Assembly (NCBI GenBank): GCA_900555665.1
Contig: USLX01000005.1
Span: 1 to 33,281, forward strand
Source: an uncultured Eubacteriales bacterium
Lineage (GTDB): Bacteria > Bacillota > Clostridia > Oscillospirales > Oscillospiraceae
Length of the DNA stretch: 33,281 nt
Direction: 5' to 3'
This document shows positions 7,360 through 15,086 of the stretch, in pieces. The position numbers and the translations under genes are program-made. The notes beneath the pieces are model-generated. The model worked only from the letters and a program-made list of their open reading frames with translations, was not told where the DNA came from and ran no database searches. Each line of letters opens with the position of its first letter. Position 1 is the first letter of the stretch.

Positions 7360-7784
7360 CTCTCTTTCTCCTTTTTTGCGATGTCATTCGTATCCATGCT
7401 GCCGCGGAACACCACAAACGTGTCAAACAGATATTCCGTCGCAAAATTCAAAACCATATTGATCCCCGTCACCAGATACTCGTTCCAATGGCAGGATTCT
7501 ACCAGCCAGTTTCCAAAAATCGTGGACAGCGGCGTAAATACCGCATAGTAGCCCAGCACCAGCGCCATCGCCTTGGGCACATTGTTGGCGCTTTTGAACG
7601 TAAACTTCCGGTTCAGCGTGAAATTCCATACCACCGACGCCACCAGCGCAATCAAATAACACGGCCAGTAGCTCCATCCGGCCAGCTCATTGAGTACCGT
7701 AAACAGCCCCAGCTGAATGATCCCGGCCGACGCGGAAAACAGCACAAACTTTGCCGCCCGCAAAACTTCCTTCTTCCGTTCCAT
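7356..7784 (-). CDS. GtrA-family membrane protein
   Basis: The 142-residue protein has four predicted membrane segments and the GtrA-family pattern: an early KFVLFSASAGIIQLG segment, then VVWNFTLNRKFTFK at about 53-66. Family members are implicated in moving or holding lipid-linked sugars at the membrane for surface glycosylation. The frame could extend upstream, but that region is the aldolase gene. The ATG at 7784 lies 4 bases after the aldolase stop codon, with GGAAGGGG upstream. Its end overlaps the aminotransferase start by 4 bases. A GtrA protein inside an operon of soluble carbohydrate enzymes is unusual; it could be a small permease or link the pathway to the envelope. Its role here is unknown. 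Confidence 0.85.
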   Translation of the reverse strand: MERKKEVLRAAKFVLFSASAGIIQLGLFTVLNELAGWSYWPCYLIALVASVVWNFTLNRKFTFKSANNVPKAMALVLGYYAVFTPLSTIFGNWLVESCHWNEYLVTGINMVLNFATEYLFDTFVVFRGSMDTNDIAKKEKER

Positions 7785-7788
7785 TGCC

Positions 7789-8781
7789 TTACCCCTTCCG
7801 CTTCGAATACTTGTGCACATAGACCCAGTGCTGCACCGCCGCGTTGCTCCGGCCCAGATCGGCCTTTGCCCCCAGCGCCAGCACATGCAGTGCCGCAATG
7901 GCCGCCTTGTCTGCAAGCAAACCCAGCGCCTCGCAGTCTCCCGCGTCCTCCGCCGAGACCACCGCGCCGACTCCCGGCACCAACGCCGCCGGTGCCTGCT
8001 CCAGCGCGTGGACAATCCCGCTCGCCGTCGCCTCCGCACACGGCATCTTTCCGCCGATCATCTGGGCCATATCGTCCAGCTGCGCGCGCAGCGGCTTCCC
8101 GAGCGCTGCCAGCGTCAGCAGCGCCTCGGTCGTCACAAACTGCGCCTGCGGCCTCGTGTGCCGGACCTTTGCCAGCAGCGCCGCCTTCTGCTCCTCCGCA
8201 AGCACCTGTCCCGGCGTCAGCGTCCCGCGCCAGCAGCGCCGGCTGAGCGTCTCCAGCAGCTTCGCCCGCTGCATTGCCTCGTCGTGGTCGCGTCCGCAGA
8301 CAAGCGCCCCATGGTGCGGCATGAAGATGGTGTGCGCCCCGGTCTCCATCGCCGCGCGCACGCCGGCCTGCAGCTTTTTCGACCCCGAAAGGCCATAGCC
8401 CGCAACCGCCACACCGCCGAGCCGGACGCGCTCGTCTCCCGTAAAGCTCCCGCGCTGGAAGCCCGCAAGGCCCAGTGCCGTCGCATAGACCTGGTGCGTG
8501 TGGATCACGAAGCCCACCTCCGGAAACAGCGCATAGGCAATGGCATGCACGCCCCGCTCGCTCGACGGGCGATAGCGCCCCACATACGACCCGCTCACGC
8601 GGTCGCAAAGCGCCAGATCCTCCCCCGTCAGGCCCGCATAGTCCCGTCCGCTCGGCGTGATGAGATAGTGCGTCTCGTCCACGCGGGCGCTGATATTGCC
8701 CCACGTCCGGGCCACCAGCCCCTCGCGCAGCAGCTCCGGCCCCGTCTCCGCCACGATTCTTCGCAGTTCCATTTCTTCCAT
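7789..8781 (-). CDS. Class II aldolase/adducin family protein with extra C-terminal half
   Basis: The 330-residue protein starts with a class II aldolase domain (about 1-205). GNIS at 28-31, PSG at 43-45 and the SSE triad at 73-75 match the phosphate and catalytic sites of L-fuculose-phosphate-type aldolases. Zinc-ligand histidines lie in HTH (94-96) and HHG (156-158). Such enzymes cleave ketose phosphates to dihydroxyacetone phosphate and an aldehyde. Residues about 215-330 form a second part resembling a worn-down aldolase half (PGVGAVVSAEDAGDCEA, then KAAIAALHVLALG) without zinc ligands; ordinary members end near 215-240. The ATG at 8781 follows GGAGGG, 3 bases after the kinase gene. The kinase upstream would supply the phosphorylated substrate. 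Substrate unknown. Confidence 0.87.
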   Translation of the reverse strand: MEEMELRRIVAETGPELLREGLVARTWGNISARVDETHYLITPSGRDYAGLTGEDLALCDRVSGSYVGRYRPSSERGVHAIAYALFPEVGFVIHTHQVYATALGLAGFQRGSFTGDERVRLGGVAVAGYGLSGSKKLQAGVRAAMETGAHTIFMPHHGALVCGRDHDEAMQRAKLLETLSRRCWRGTLTPGQVLAEEQKAALLAKVRHTRPQAQFVTTEALLTLAALGKPLRAQLDDMAQMIGGKMPCAEATASGIVHALEQAPAALVPGVGAVVSAEDAGDCEALGLLADKAAIAALHVLALGAKADLGRSNAAVQHWVYVHKYSKRKG

Positions 8782-8784
8782 CCG

Positions 8785-10386
8785 TTATCCCTCCGTTCGA
8801 TTTAACATCGCAAAATTTTCCCTGTTTGCCGCATACAGCTTCCGGAACACCCGGAAATTCCGGTCATAGACCGCCTTATTCGCCGGATCGGGCCGGTACG
8901 TCCCATTCACACGCACCAGCCCCGCCGCCTCCTGCAAACTTGCAAATTCGCCGCTTCCCACCGCGGCCAGCATCGCCGCGCCGATCGCGCCGACGTCCTT
9001 CGTGTTCTCCACCGTTTCCACGGTCCGTCCCGTGATGTCGGCCATCATCTGGCATGTCACCTTCGACAGCGCTCCGCCGCCCACAAACCGGATCGGATCC
9101 GACGTCTTCGTCTTCTTTTCCTGCACCTCGAGCATCCACCGCAGATGGAAGCAGATTCCCTCGAGCACCGCACGCAGCATCTGCGCCTTCCCGGTCTCGA
9201 GCCGCAGGTTGAAAAACATCCCCGCCGCGGCAGGGTCTTCAAACGGGCAGCGGTTGCCGTGCAGCCACGGCGTAAAGATCACGCCGCCGGAGCCGGGCGC
9301 CACCTTTTCCACCGTGTCGGACATGTAATCATATAAGCTCTCATAGATCGTCTCCTGGCTCTCCGCCACATCGGTCTTCGCAAGATACACGTTCACCTCG
9401 TCGAGCACCAGATGATCCTTCACCCATTCAAAGCACTTGCCCGCCGTCTCCATCTCGGCAAAATAGTTGTATTTTCCGCGCTCCGCCCCGACGATGCCCG
9501 CCATCATGGCCACCACATCGACGGCCTGATGATCCATCACCGTCCCGACCCAGCCGGACGTCCCGGAGTAGACATGCGTCTGCCCGACCTCCGTCGCGCC
9601 CGCGCCGACGCCGATGAGCGTCGCGTCTCCGCCGCCGCCATAAACCGGTGTCCCCGCGCAAAGCCCCAGCTCCGCTGCGGCCCGCTGCGTCAGCGTCCCG
9701 GCCACATCCGTGCATTCAATGATCTGCGGCAGATGCCGCGCCTCCACGCCATACATCCGGCAGAGCCCCGCGTTCCAGCCCTCGCGCCCCGGCCGCGTGT
9801 CATAGAGAAACGTGGAATAGGCCGAATCGCGCGTCATCACAAACGCCCCCGTGCAGCGCGCGATCAGATATTCCTTCACATCGAGCCACTTGTGCGCCCT
9901 CCGGAAGACCTCCGGCTCATGTGCCTGCACCCACTTGTATTTCCAGAGCGGATCCTTCACGCTTGTCGACGCGGCATGCGTCGCGGCCAGACTCCGCAGC
10001 ATCATCCCCGCGTTCACACCCGAGATCGTCAGCCCGTGCGTCTGACATGCGCGGAATTCCGCGCCCGCGCGCTGATCCATATAGCTCATCGGGCGGCGCA
10101 GCGCGTTTCCGTCCTCGTCGACGAGCACCATGCCCTGCATCTGGGAGCAAAACGAGATCCCCGTCACCGCCTCCGGCGCGAGGTCAGATGCCTCCATCGC
10201 CGCGCGCGTGGTGCTGCACATCGCGCTCCACCATTCCTCCGCGTCCTGCTCCGCGCCGCCGTCCTGCCGGATATAGAGCCCATAGGGCGCGTAGGCGCTC
10301 GATACCATCCGGATCCCGCCGTCCACCGCGAACAAACAGGTCTTCACGCCCGTCGTCCCAAAATCGTACGCTATGATGTGCTGCAT
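8785..10386 (-). CDS. FGGY-family carbohydrate kinase (xylulokinase-like)
   Basis: The 533-residue protein has the two-domain FGGY kinase layout. It begins with the phosphate-binding segment YDFGTTGVKT (7-16). The middle contains SFCSQMQGMVLVDEDG, the later ATP-binding part contains YSGTSGWVG, and the C-terminal half contains RFVGGGALSKVTCQMMADITG. It would phosphorylate a sugar, polyol or sugar acid in the cytoplasm. It is closest to the xylulokinase/gluconokinase branch, but the sugar cannot be told from sequence alone. The ATG at 10386 lies inside the end of the TetR gene (16-base overlap), and the aldolase follows 3 bases after its stop. Its place before a class II aldolase matches fuculose- or ribulose-type catabolic operons, but no isomerase gene is present. 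Confidence 0.9.
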   Translation of the reverse strand: MQHIIAYDFGTTGVKTCLFAVDGGIRMVSSAYAPYGLYIRQDGGAEQDAEEWWSAMCSTTRAAMEASDLAPEAVTGISFCSQMQGMVLVDEDGNALRRPMSYMDQRAGAEFRACQTHGLTISGVNAGMMLRSLAATHAASTSVKDPLWKYKWVQAHEPEVFRRAHKWLDVKEYLIARCTGAFVMTRDSAYSTFLYDTRPGREGWNAGLCRMYGVEARHLPQIIECTDVAGTLTQRAAAELGLCAGTPVYGGGGDATLIGVGAGATEVGQTHVYSGTSGWVGTVMDHQAVDVVAMMAGIVGAERGKYNYFAEMETAGKCFEWVKDHLVLDEVNVYLAKTDVAESQETIYESLYDYMSDTVEKVAPGSGGVIFTPWLHGNRCPFEDPAAAGMFFNLRLETGKAQMLRAVLEGICFHLRWMLEVQEKKTKTSDPIRFVGGGALSKVTCQMMADITGRTVETVENTKDVGAIGAAMLAAVGSGEFASLQEAAGLVRVNGTYRPDPANKAVYDRNFRVFRKLYAANRENFAMLNRTEG

Positions 10387-11015
10387 GCGTCCGCCCCCTT
10401 CATCGCGCCCAGGATAAAGCGCGTCAGCTGCTCTGCCATCCGCTCGTCCTCTCCGTCTTCCTCGCCGCAGTAAAGCCGCATCCGGTGCTGATAATAGTCG
10501 CAGGAATACGAAAATTGCAGCATCATCAGCAGATTGTCAAAGAAAAATGCAAACCGCTCCGGCGGAATCTCCGCGCGCAGCGTCCCCTCCGCCCGGGCAG
10601 CGGCAAACAGCCTCGTATAGAGCGCCGCCGTCCGCGCCTCGATCTCCCGGGCCAGCTCCGGCGCAAACGCCCGGCAGCTCCCAGAGGTGATTTCATTGTA
10701 TAGAACGTTATAATTCCCGTGCCGCCGTGCCGCGTCGATCAGCGCCCGCACCAGCGCACGGATGCTCGTCTTCGCGTCCGCCCCCTCCGGCACAGCCTCG
10801 CGCAGCGTCGCGTCCAGCAGCTCCAGGCTGTGGCGCACGCAGGCCAGAAAAAACGCCTGCTTGTCACCGAAATATTTATAGATCACGCCGACGCTCACGC
10901 CCGCGCTCCGCGCTACCTTCGCCACGGAGGCCGGCTGATAGCCGCACCGCGCGAATTCCTCCACGCCGCTCTCCAAAATTGCCTCCAGCGCCGCCTCTCC
11001 CAGCTTTTTATACAT
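10371..11015 (-). CDS. TetR-family regulator of the kinase-aldolase operon
   Basis: The 214-residue protein has an N-terminal TetR DNA-binding domain: SVAKVARSAGVSVGVIYKYFGDKQAFF at about 30-56 contains the helix-turn-helix and the typical YKYFGDK end. The all-helical remainder would bind the inducer and form the dimer. The ATG at 11015 has GAGGGG 7 bases upstream; an in-frame TTG 7 codons earlier is a weaker alternative. It is the first gene of the operon, behind a consensus promoter with a 22-bp palindrome at the transcription start. Autorepression relieved by a pathway metabolite is the likely mode. Its end overlaps the kinase gene by 16 bases. Confidence 0.9.
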   Translation of the reverse strand: MYKKLGEAALEAILESGVEEFARCGYQPASVAKVARSAGVSVGVIYKYFGDKQAFFLACVRHSLELLDATLREAVPEGADAKTSIRALVRALIDAARRHGNYNVLYNEITSGSCRAFAPELAREIEARTAALYTRLFAAARAEGTLRAEIPPERFAFFFDNLLMMLQFSYSCDYYQHRMRLYCGEEDGEDERMAEQLTRFILGAMKGADACSTS

Positions 11016-11043
11016 CCGGCACCCCTCAGTCTTCAAACATTCA

Positions 11044-11065
11044 GACGTGAACCTCCATTCACGTC
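11044..11065. promoter_or_regulatory. Palindromic operator, probably for the TetR regulator
   Basis: GACGTGAA (11044-11051) and TTCACGTC (11058-11065) form a perfect inverted repeat with a 6-base spacer. It starts 6 bases past the -10 element of the minus-strand promoter and covers the expected transcription start. A bound dimer would block initiation. Assignment to the adjacent TetR is by position. Confidence 0.7.
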
Positions 11066-11071
11066 ATTTAT

Positions 11072-11100
11072 ATTATATCCCTGTAATTCCACCCTGTCAA
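11072..11100 (-). promoter_or_regulatory. Consensus sigma-A promoter of the TetR operon
   Basis: On the minus strand TTGACA (11095-11100) and TATAAT (11072-11077) are separated by exactly 17 bases. Both hexamers are perfect consensus, which implies strong transcription unless repressed. The operator lies just downstream. Confidence 0.85.
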
Positions 11101-11151
11101 TGCGAATCCCCGTCATTTTTCACAAATCTCATGCCGTTTTTCAGATCTCGC

Positions 11152-11180
11152 TTGACAGAAAACCGTATTACGCCTATAAT
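11152..11180 (+). promoter_or_regulatory. Consensus sigma-A promoter of the GntR-ABC operon
   Basis: TTGACA (11152-11157) and TATAAT (11175-11180) are separated by exactly 17 bases, again perfect consensus. The spacer and -10 are covered by a palindrome, so the strong promoter is probably held off by the regulator it encodes. Confidence 0.87.
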
Positions 11181-11214
11181 ACGGTTATAAACTGTATCAT
11201 ACCAGTAATACGGT
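11161..11214. promoter_or_regulatory. Tandem operators for the GntR regulator
   Basis: The first site is a perfect inverted repeat of AACCGTATTA (11161-11170) and TAATACGGTT (11177-11186) with a 6-base spacer, lying over the promoter spacer and -10. A second, imperfect copy, ACTGTATC (11191-11198) with AATACGGT (11207-11214), follows between the start site and the start codon. Three half-sites share the ACGGT core. The assignment to GntR is inferred from position. Confidence 0.72.
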
Positions 11215-11223
11215 GGTGAAGCC

Positions 11224-11616
11224 ATGGTCTCCTTCTCGTCCTTCCGCGCGGTCGGCGGCACGCCGATCTACCTGCAAATTCAAAACTTCATCCGCCGCGG
11301 CTGCGTCGCCGGAACCATTCAAAACGGTGACGAGCTCCCCTCCCGCCGCGTCCTGTCCGCCCTGCTCGGCGTCAATCCCAACACCGTGCAAAAGGCCTTC
11401 CGCCTTCTGGAAGAGGAGGGCCTCATTACCTCACACACCGGCGCCAAGAGCTGCATCACCGTAGACGACGCCTCGCTCGCCGTCCTCCGGCAGACGCTCC
11501 TGCGCGAAGATCTCCGCGCTGCCACCCGCTCGCTGCGTCAGCTTGGCATCGCCAAAGAAGACGCTCTGCGCCTCATCTCAGAATTTTGGGAGGAATCGTC
11601 ATGCGAAAACACCTGA
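11224..11616 (+). CDS. GntR-family regulator, YtrA-like
   Basis: The 130-residue protein is a short GntR member. A winged helix covers about residues 12-80: PIYLQIQNFIRRGCVAG, then DELPSRRVLSALLGVNPNTVQKAFRLLEEEGLI. A helical tail of only about 40 residues follows. That length and layout fit the YtrA subfamily, whose genes usually head ABC transporter operons and sense cell-envelope stress. The ATG at 11224 has only a weak purine-rich site (GGTGGTGAAG) before it, which may keep the repressor level low. The strong promoter with two operators upstream suggests autorepression. The end overlaps the next gene by 16 bases. Confidence 0.9.
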   Translation: MVSFSSFRAVGGTPIYLQIQNFIRRGCVAGTIQNGDELPSRRVLSALLGVNPNTVQKAFRLLEEEGLITSHTGAKSCITVDDASLAVLRQTLLREDLRAATRSLRQLGIAKEDALRLISEFWEESSCENT

Positions 11617-12344
11617 GCGTCTTCGCGCTCTGCATCCGCACCAGGCTCTTCCGCCTTCTGCTCCTCATCCTGGCTGCCGCCGCGCTCTCTGCCGCCGTCT
11701 TCCTCGCCCTCGGTCTGCCAAAGGCCTGGGGCGACGGCTTCGGTCCCGGCCTTACCGTGCTCTGGATTCTCTTCGTGGCCGTCAACCTCACCGCCTGCCT
11801 GCTCTGCATCGGCCCCGGCGCCAAGCGCTCCAAAACGGCCTGCCTGCTCCAGCGCCTGCAAATCTCCGAGCGCGCCTTCCTGCTCTGGGACGCGCTCACC
11901 TCCACGGCCTGCTTCCTCCTGCTCTACGCCGCCCAAATCCTCATTGTCTTTGCCCTCGCGCTTCTCTACCAAAAAAGCGCCGCCTATTCCCTCGGCCCCC
12001 AGGGTGTCTTTCTGATGCTTGCGCGAAACAGCTTTCTGCATGGCCTGCTCCCCTTCGGAGAGCCCGCAGCCTGGGCGCGCAACCTGCTCAATCTCCCCTG
12101 CGCAGGCCTGAGCTGCGCAGCCGCCGCCAGCGCCCTGCGAAATGACCGCCGTGCCGCAGCCGCGGCCTTCTCCCTCGTCTGGATGAACGCGCGCCTGCCC
12201 GTCCGGCTCGGCAGCGGCGCCCTCAGCTGCATCTGGCTCTTCGCCGTCGCCATCACCGCGGCCATCGCCTTCGGCGGCGCATATCTCTCCGCCCACAACG
12301 GAACAAGGAGGCAAGAAGATGAACCTGACCCGCAAACTCCCTGA
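11601..12344 (+). CDS. Integral membrane protein, probable ABC transporter permease part
   Basis: The 247-residue protein has about six hydrophobic segments, the first at about 18-38, and a charged C-terminal tail. No family motif was recognised. It lies between the YtrA-like regulator and the ABC ATPase gene, overlapping the regulator by 16 bases and the next gene by 26. It is therefore most likely a membrane subunit of the transporter. The ATG at 11601 is supported by GGGAGGA just upstream. The CC-rich codon pattern matches the neighbours. Function assigned by context only. Confidence 0.7.
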   Translation: MRKHLSVFALCIRTRLFRLLLLILAAAALSAAVFLALGLPKAWGDGFGPGLTVLWILFVAVNLTACLLCIGPGAKRSKTACLLQRLQISERAFLLWDALTSTACFLLLYAAQILIVFALALLYQKSAAYSLGPQGVFLMLARNSFLHGLLPFGEPAAWARNLLNLPCAGLSCAAAASALRNDRRAAAAAFSLVWMNARLPVRLGSGALSCIWLFAVAITAAIAFGGAYLSAHNGTRRQEDEPDPQTP

Positions 12345-12831
12345 CTGCGTGCCCCCCGGCGTCAACGCCAGGCGCTGCCTGCTCCGCTCCGCGCTCTATC
12401 TCGCGCTCTTTCTCCTCTGCGGCTCCTTCTTCGTCTTTCTCTTCCGCTACTCCGCCGCCCGCTCCGCGCTCTACGAAACCGTCCTCGGCCGCCGCCTGCT
12501 GCGCGCCGGCGCGCAGATCGTCCCGCTGTCCGACATTCTGCGCGGGTCCTTCCTCGCCGCGCCCGCCTATTTTCTTCTCTGCCTCGCGGACATCGGCCTG
12601 AACCTGGCCTCCTTCTATCGCGGCTCCAAATCCATCTATCTCATGCGCCGCCTCCCCGACCGGTGGGAGCTTCCGCGCCGCTGCGCCGCGCTCCCCCTGC
12701 TCGCCCTTGCCGCCGGCCTCGTCCTCACCGCACTGCTCATCTGCCTCTGCAATCTCCTCTACTTCCGTGCCACGCCGCAGCAATGCCTGCCGGCCGGCGA
12801 ACACTTTCTTTTCTGGAGGGCCTTCGGATGA
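12319..12831 (+). CDS. Small integral membrane protein, probable ABC transporter subunit
   Basis: The 170-residue protein has about three membrane segments (about 23-43, 75-97 and 126-148) joined by arginine-rich loops, which suggests mostly cytoplasmic loops. No known family was recognised. AAGGAGG precedes its ATG, which lies within the end of the preceding gene (26-base overlap). Its stop overlaps the ATPase start codon in an ATGA junction. Together with the preceding protein it may form the membrane part of the transporter. The total of about nine segments across the two proteins is unusual for a matched pair of permeases. Confidence 0.7.
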   Translation: MNLTRKLPDCVPPGVNARRCLLRSALYLALFLLCGSFFVFLFRYSAARSALYETVLGRRLLRAGAQIVPLSDILRGSFLAAPAYFLLCLADIGLNLASFYRGSKSIYLMRRLPDRWELPRRCAALPLLALAAGLVLTALLICLCNLLYFRATPQQCLPAGEHFLFWRAFG

Positions 12832-13571
12832 TCGAACTGCACCACATCTCCAAAACCTACGGTAAAACAAAAGCGCTGGACGACGTCTCGCTGTCCATTG
12901 GCCCCGGCGAACTGATCGGCCTCTTCGGCGAAAACGGCGCGGGCAAAACCACCCTGTTGAAGTCGATTCTGAATCTCGTTTCCTACACCGGCGACATCAC
13001 GCTGGACGGCGAACCCATCACCCGCAAAAACATTGCCCGCCTCTCGTTTGCCACCTGTGAGCACAGCTTTTTCCCCAGCCTCACCGCAAACGACCACCGC
13101 GACTTCTACGCCGCGCACTTTGAAACCTTTCGCGCCGCGCGCTTTTCCGGCCTCATGGACTTTTTCGCCCTGCCAGGCCGCAAGCCCATCCGCAGCTTCT
13201 CCACCGGCCAGCAAAACCAGTTTGAGGTCATCCTCGCCCTCAGCCAGGGCGCGGACTATATCCTGATGGACGAACCCTTCGCGGGCAACGACGTCTTCAA
13301 CCGCGAGGATTTTTATAAGGTCCTCCTCGGCATCCTCGAGCCGCACGAAACGCTCCTTCTCTCCACGCACCTCATCGAGGAAGTCTCCGGCTTTCTGGGC
13401 CGCGCCATCCTCCTGCACAAGGGGCAGATCGTCGGCGACACCCAGCTGAGCGACCTCGAATCCCAGGGCCAGACCCTCATGGACTACGTCAAATCGAGCT
13501 ATCACTATCAGTCCGACCGCGTCAGCCGCGCCCTCACCAGCCTCACCGGAAAGGAGGACGACGATGCGTAA
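12828..13571 (+). CDS. ABC transporter ATP-binding protein
   Basis: The 247-residue protein is an ABC ATPase. Walker A GENGAGKTT is at 34-42, Walker B YILMDEP at 144-150, and the switch histidine lies in LLSTHLIEEV near 176. The signature position reads SFSTGQQNQ (about 123-131) rather than LSGGQ. This is a divergence seen in some YtrB-type exporter ATPases and suggests reduced or specialised cycling. CEHSFFPSLTANDH occupies the Q-loop region, where the usual glutamine is not obvious. GGAGGG precedes the ATG, which overlaps the previous stop by 4 bases. Its end overlaps the next gene by 8 bases. It would power the membrane proteins of this operon. Confidence 0.9.
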   Translation: MIELHHISKTYGKTKALDDVSLSIGPGELIGLFGENGAGKTTLLKSILNLVSYTGDITLDGEPITRKNIARLSFATCEHSFFPSLTANDHRDFYAAHFETFRAARFSGLMDFFALPGRKPIRSFSTGQQNQFEVILALSQGADYILMDEPFAGNDVFNREDFYKVLLGILEPHETLLLSTHLIEEVSGFLGRAILLHKGQIVGDTQLSDLESQGQTLMDYVKSSYHYQSDRVSRALTSLTGKEDDDA

Positions 13572-14997
13572 ATATCCCCTCCTCCTGCTTGCTCTCATCC
13601 TGGCCTTCACGGTTCCGGCCGTCCTCGCCGTCTCCGCGCTGGACGCGCCGAAGGATCAAATCGCCTTCACCGAGCAGGTGCTCTGCGGCGACCCATCGGC
13701 CGCCTCCGGCCTCACCGTCCGCCTCGATACGCAGTACCGATACTACCTCCGCTGGCGCAGCGACATCACCTTCTCCCCCACCCGCTACACCGCCCAGACG
13801 GCCTATACCTTCGAAAACGGCCGCTACTGGGACAACGGCGCAAGTGAGCCGTGCGACCTCTACATCACGGACGGCATCAGCTCCGGCTTCGGCACTGAGG
13901 ACGAAAACCCGCTCAGCGCAGCCGTGCAGGCGCTCAAGGACAAGGTGCAGCCCGGCACCGCCGCCTCCTCCATCCTCCGCGTCGCGGACTATTACGAAAC
14001 CTACCCTCTGGAGATCAACATCGTCCTGCCAAACCTCTTCTACGGCACCCAGGTCTCCTACCTCTACGGCCCCGAGCAGGACGCCATCGACCGCCTGACC
14101 GCCTTCTTCCAGATCCCCGTCCTGCCCGACCAGTACCTGCAGATCGAGGTGGAAAAATCCGTAGACGGCGGCCAGTCGGTCGGTATCAGCAGTGCCGAGC
14201 AGGGCGACAGCTTCAATTTCTATACCCAGTCCATCGCCACAGCCGACGCCTTCTACTTCTTCTTTGACAACAAAACCGTAAATGGCCAGTACATCGACAC
14301 CAGCCGCATCCCCGGCGGCTATGGGCTCTACTGCCTGCCCTACGGTCAGGTCGATACCGAGAAACCCTATAAGGGCCAGCCGGACGGCTGGCAGGGCTAC
14401 GACGTCTTTGCCGACTGCCTTACCTGCCTCTATCCCGTCTCTCCTGACACCACCCTCACCCATCTCGCCGTCAGCGCCGACGGCACACGCCTGTTTCTGC
14501 ATACCGTCGAGGACGGAGTCTACAACATTCTCGTACTCGACGCCAAAACCGGCGCCCTTCTCCAGCGCTGCCCCCTCCTGCCCTTTGACGCCGCATCCGC
14601 CTGGGCCGACCGCGTCGACGGCCGGGATTTCCAGCTTGTCCGCTTCGACGATCAGTTCTTTCTCTATGCCCTTCAGCCGGACGGCACGCTCCGTCAGGCC
14701 CTGCACGTCATGCTCTCCGAGCAGGAACGCTCCGAAACCTTCTTTCCCTGGTACAGCACGCAAAACCGCGCCTTCGCCTGGCAGGACGGCCGCCTTGCCG
14801 TTGTCTGCAGTGAGCGTCACAGCAGCGCCGTGAAGCCCTACAGCTCCTCGCTCGACTGTGGCTTCGCCGTCGCGATCTATGCCGAAGACGCCCTGCAATA
14901 TTACGGCCTCTATCCCAGTTCGCTCGACGCGGCCAACGCCACCGGCGATCTCTCCCCCGCCTACAACACCCCTATCTCCTGTACCCTCGCGCCCTGA
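13564..14997 (+). CDS. Exported protein of the GntR-ABC operon, function unknown
   Basis: The 477-residue protein begins MRKYPLLLLALILAF, a signal peptide or N-terminal anchor ending near AVLA at about 22. The rest is hydrophilic and rich in aromatic residues. Segments such as LTHLAVSADGTRLFLHTVEDGVYNILVLDAKTGALL (about 300-335) look like beta-propeller blades, so a sensor or ligand-binding surface protein is possible. No family was recognised with confidence. AAAGGAGG precedes the ATG, which overlaps the ATPase gene by 8 bases. A strong terminator follows. As the last gene of the operon it could deliver substrate to the transporter or respond to envelope damage; both are inferences. Confidence 0.75.
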   Translation: MRKYPLLLLALILAFTVPAVLAVSALDAPKDQIAFTEQVLCGDPSAASGLTVRLDTQYRYYLRWRSDITFSPTRYTAQTAYTFENGRYWDNGASEPCDLYITDGISSGFGTEDENPLSAAVQALKDKVQPGTAASSILRVADYYETYPLEINIVLPNLFYGTQVSYLYGPEQDAIDRLTAFFQIPVLPDQYLQIEVEKSVDGGQSVGISSAEQGDSFNFYTQSIATADAFYFFFDNKTVNGQYIDTSRIPGGYGLYCLPYGQVDTEKPYKGQPDGWQGYDVFADCLTCLYPVSPDTTLTHLAVSADGTRLFLHTVEDGVYNILVLDAKTGALLQRCPLLPFDAASAWADRVDGRDFQLVRFDDQFFLYALQPDGTLRQALHVMLSEQERSETFFPWYSTQNRAFAWQDGRLAVVCSERHSSAVKPYSSSLDCGFAVAIYAEDALQYYGLYPSSLDAANATGDLSPAYNTPISCTLAP

Positions 14998-15040
14998 TTC
15001 CCGCACAGCCCCATATCAGGGCCTTCCCGGCATCCAAAAA

Positions 15041-15074
15041 AGCGCCGTTCCCGACCCCGGGAACGGCGCTTTTT
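15041..15074. terminator. Bidirectional terminator between the ABC operon and a TetR gene
   Basis: AGCGCCGTTCCC (15041-15052) pairs perfectly with GGGAACGGCGCT (15059-15070) around GACCCC. There are A residues before and TTTTT after, so both converging transcripts can stop here. Confidence 0.92.
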
Positions 15075-15086
15075 ATTATCATGTAT

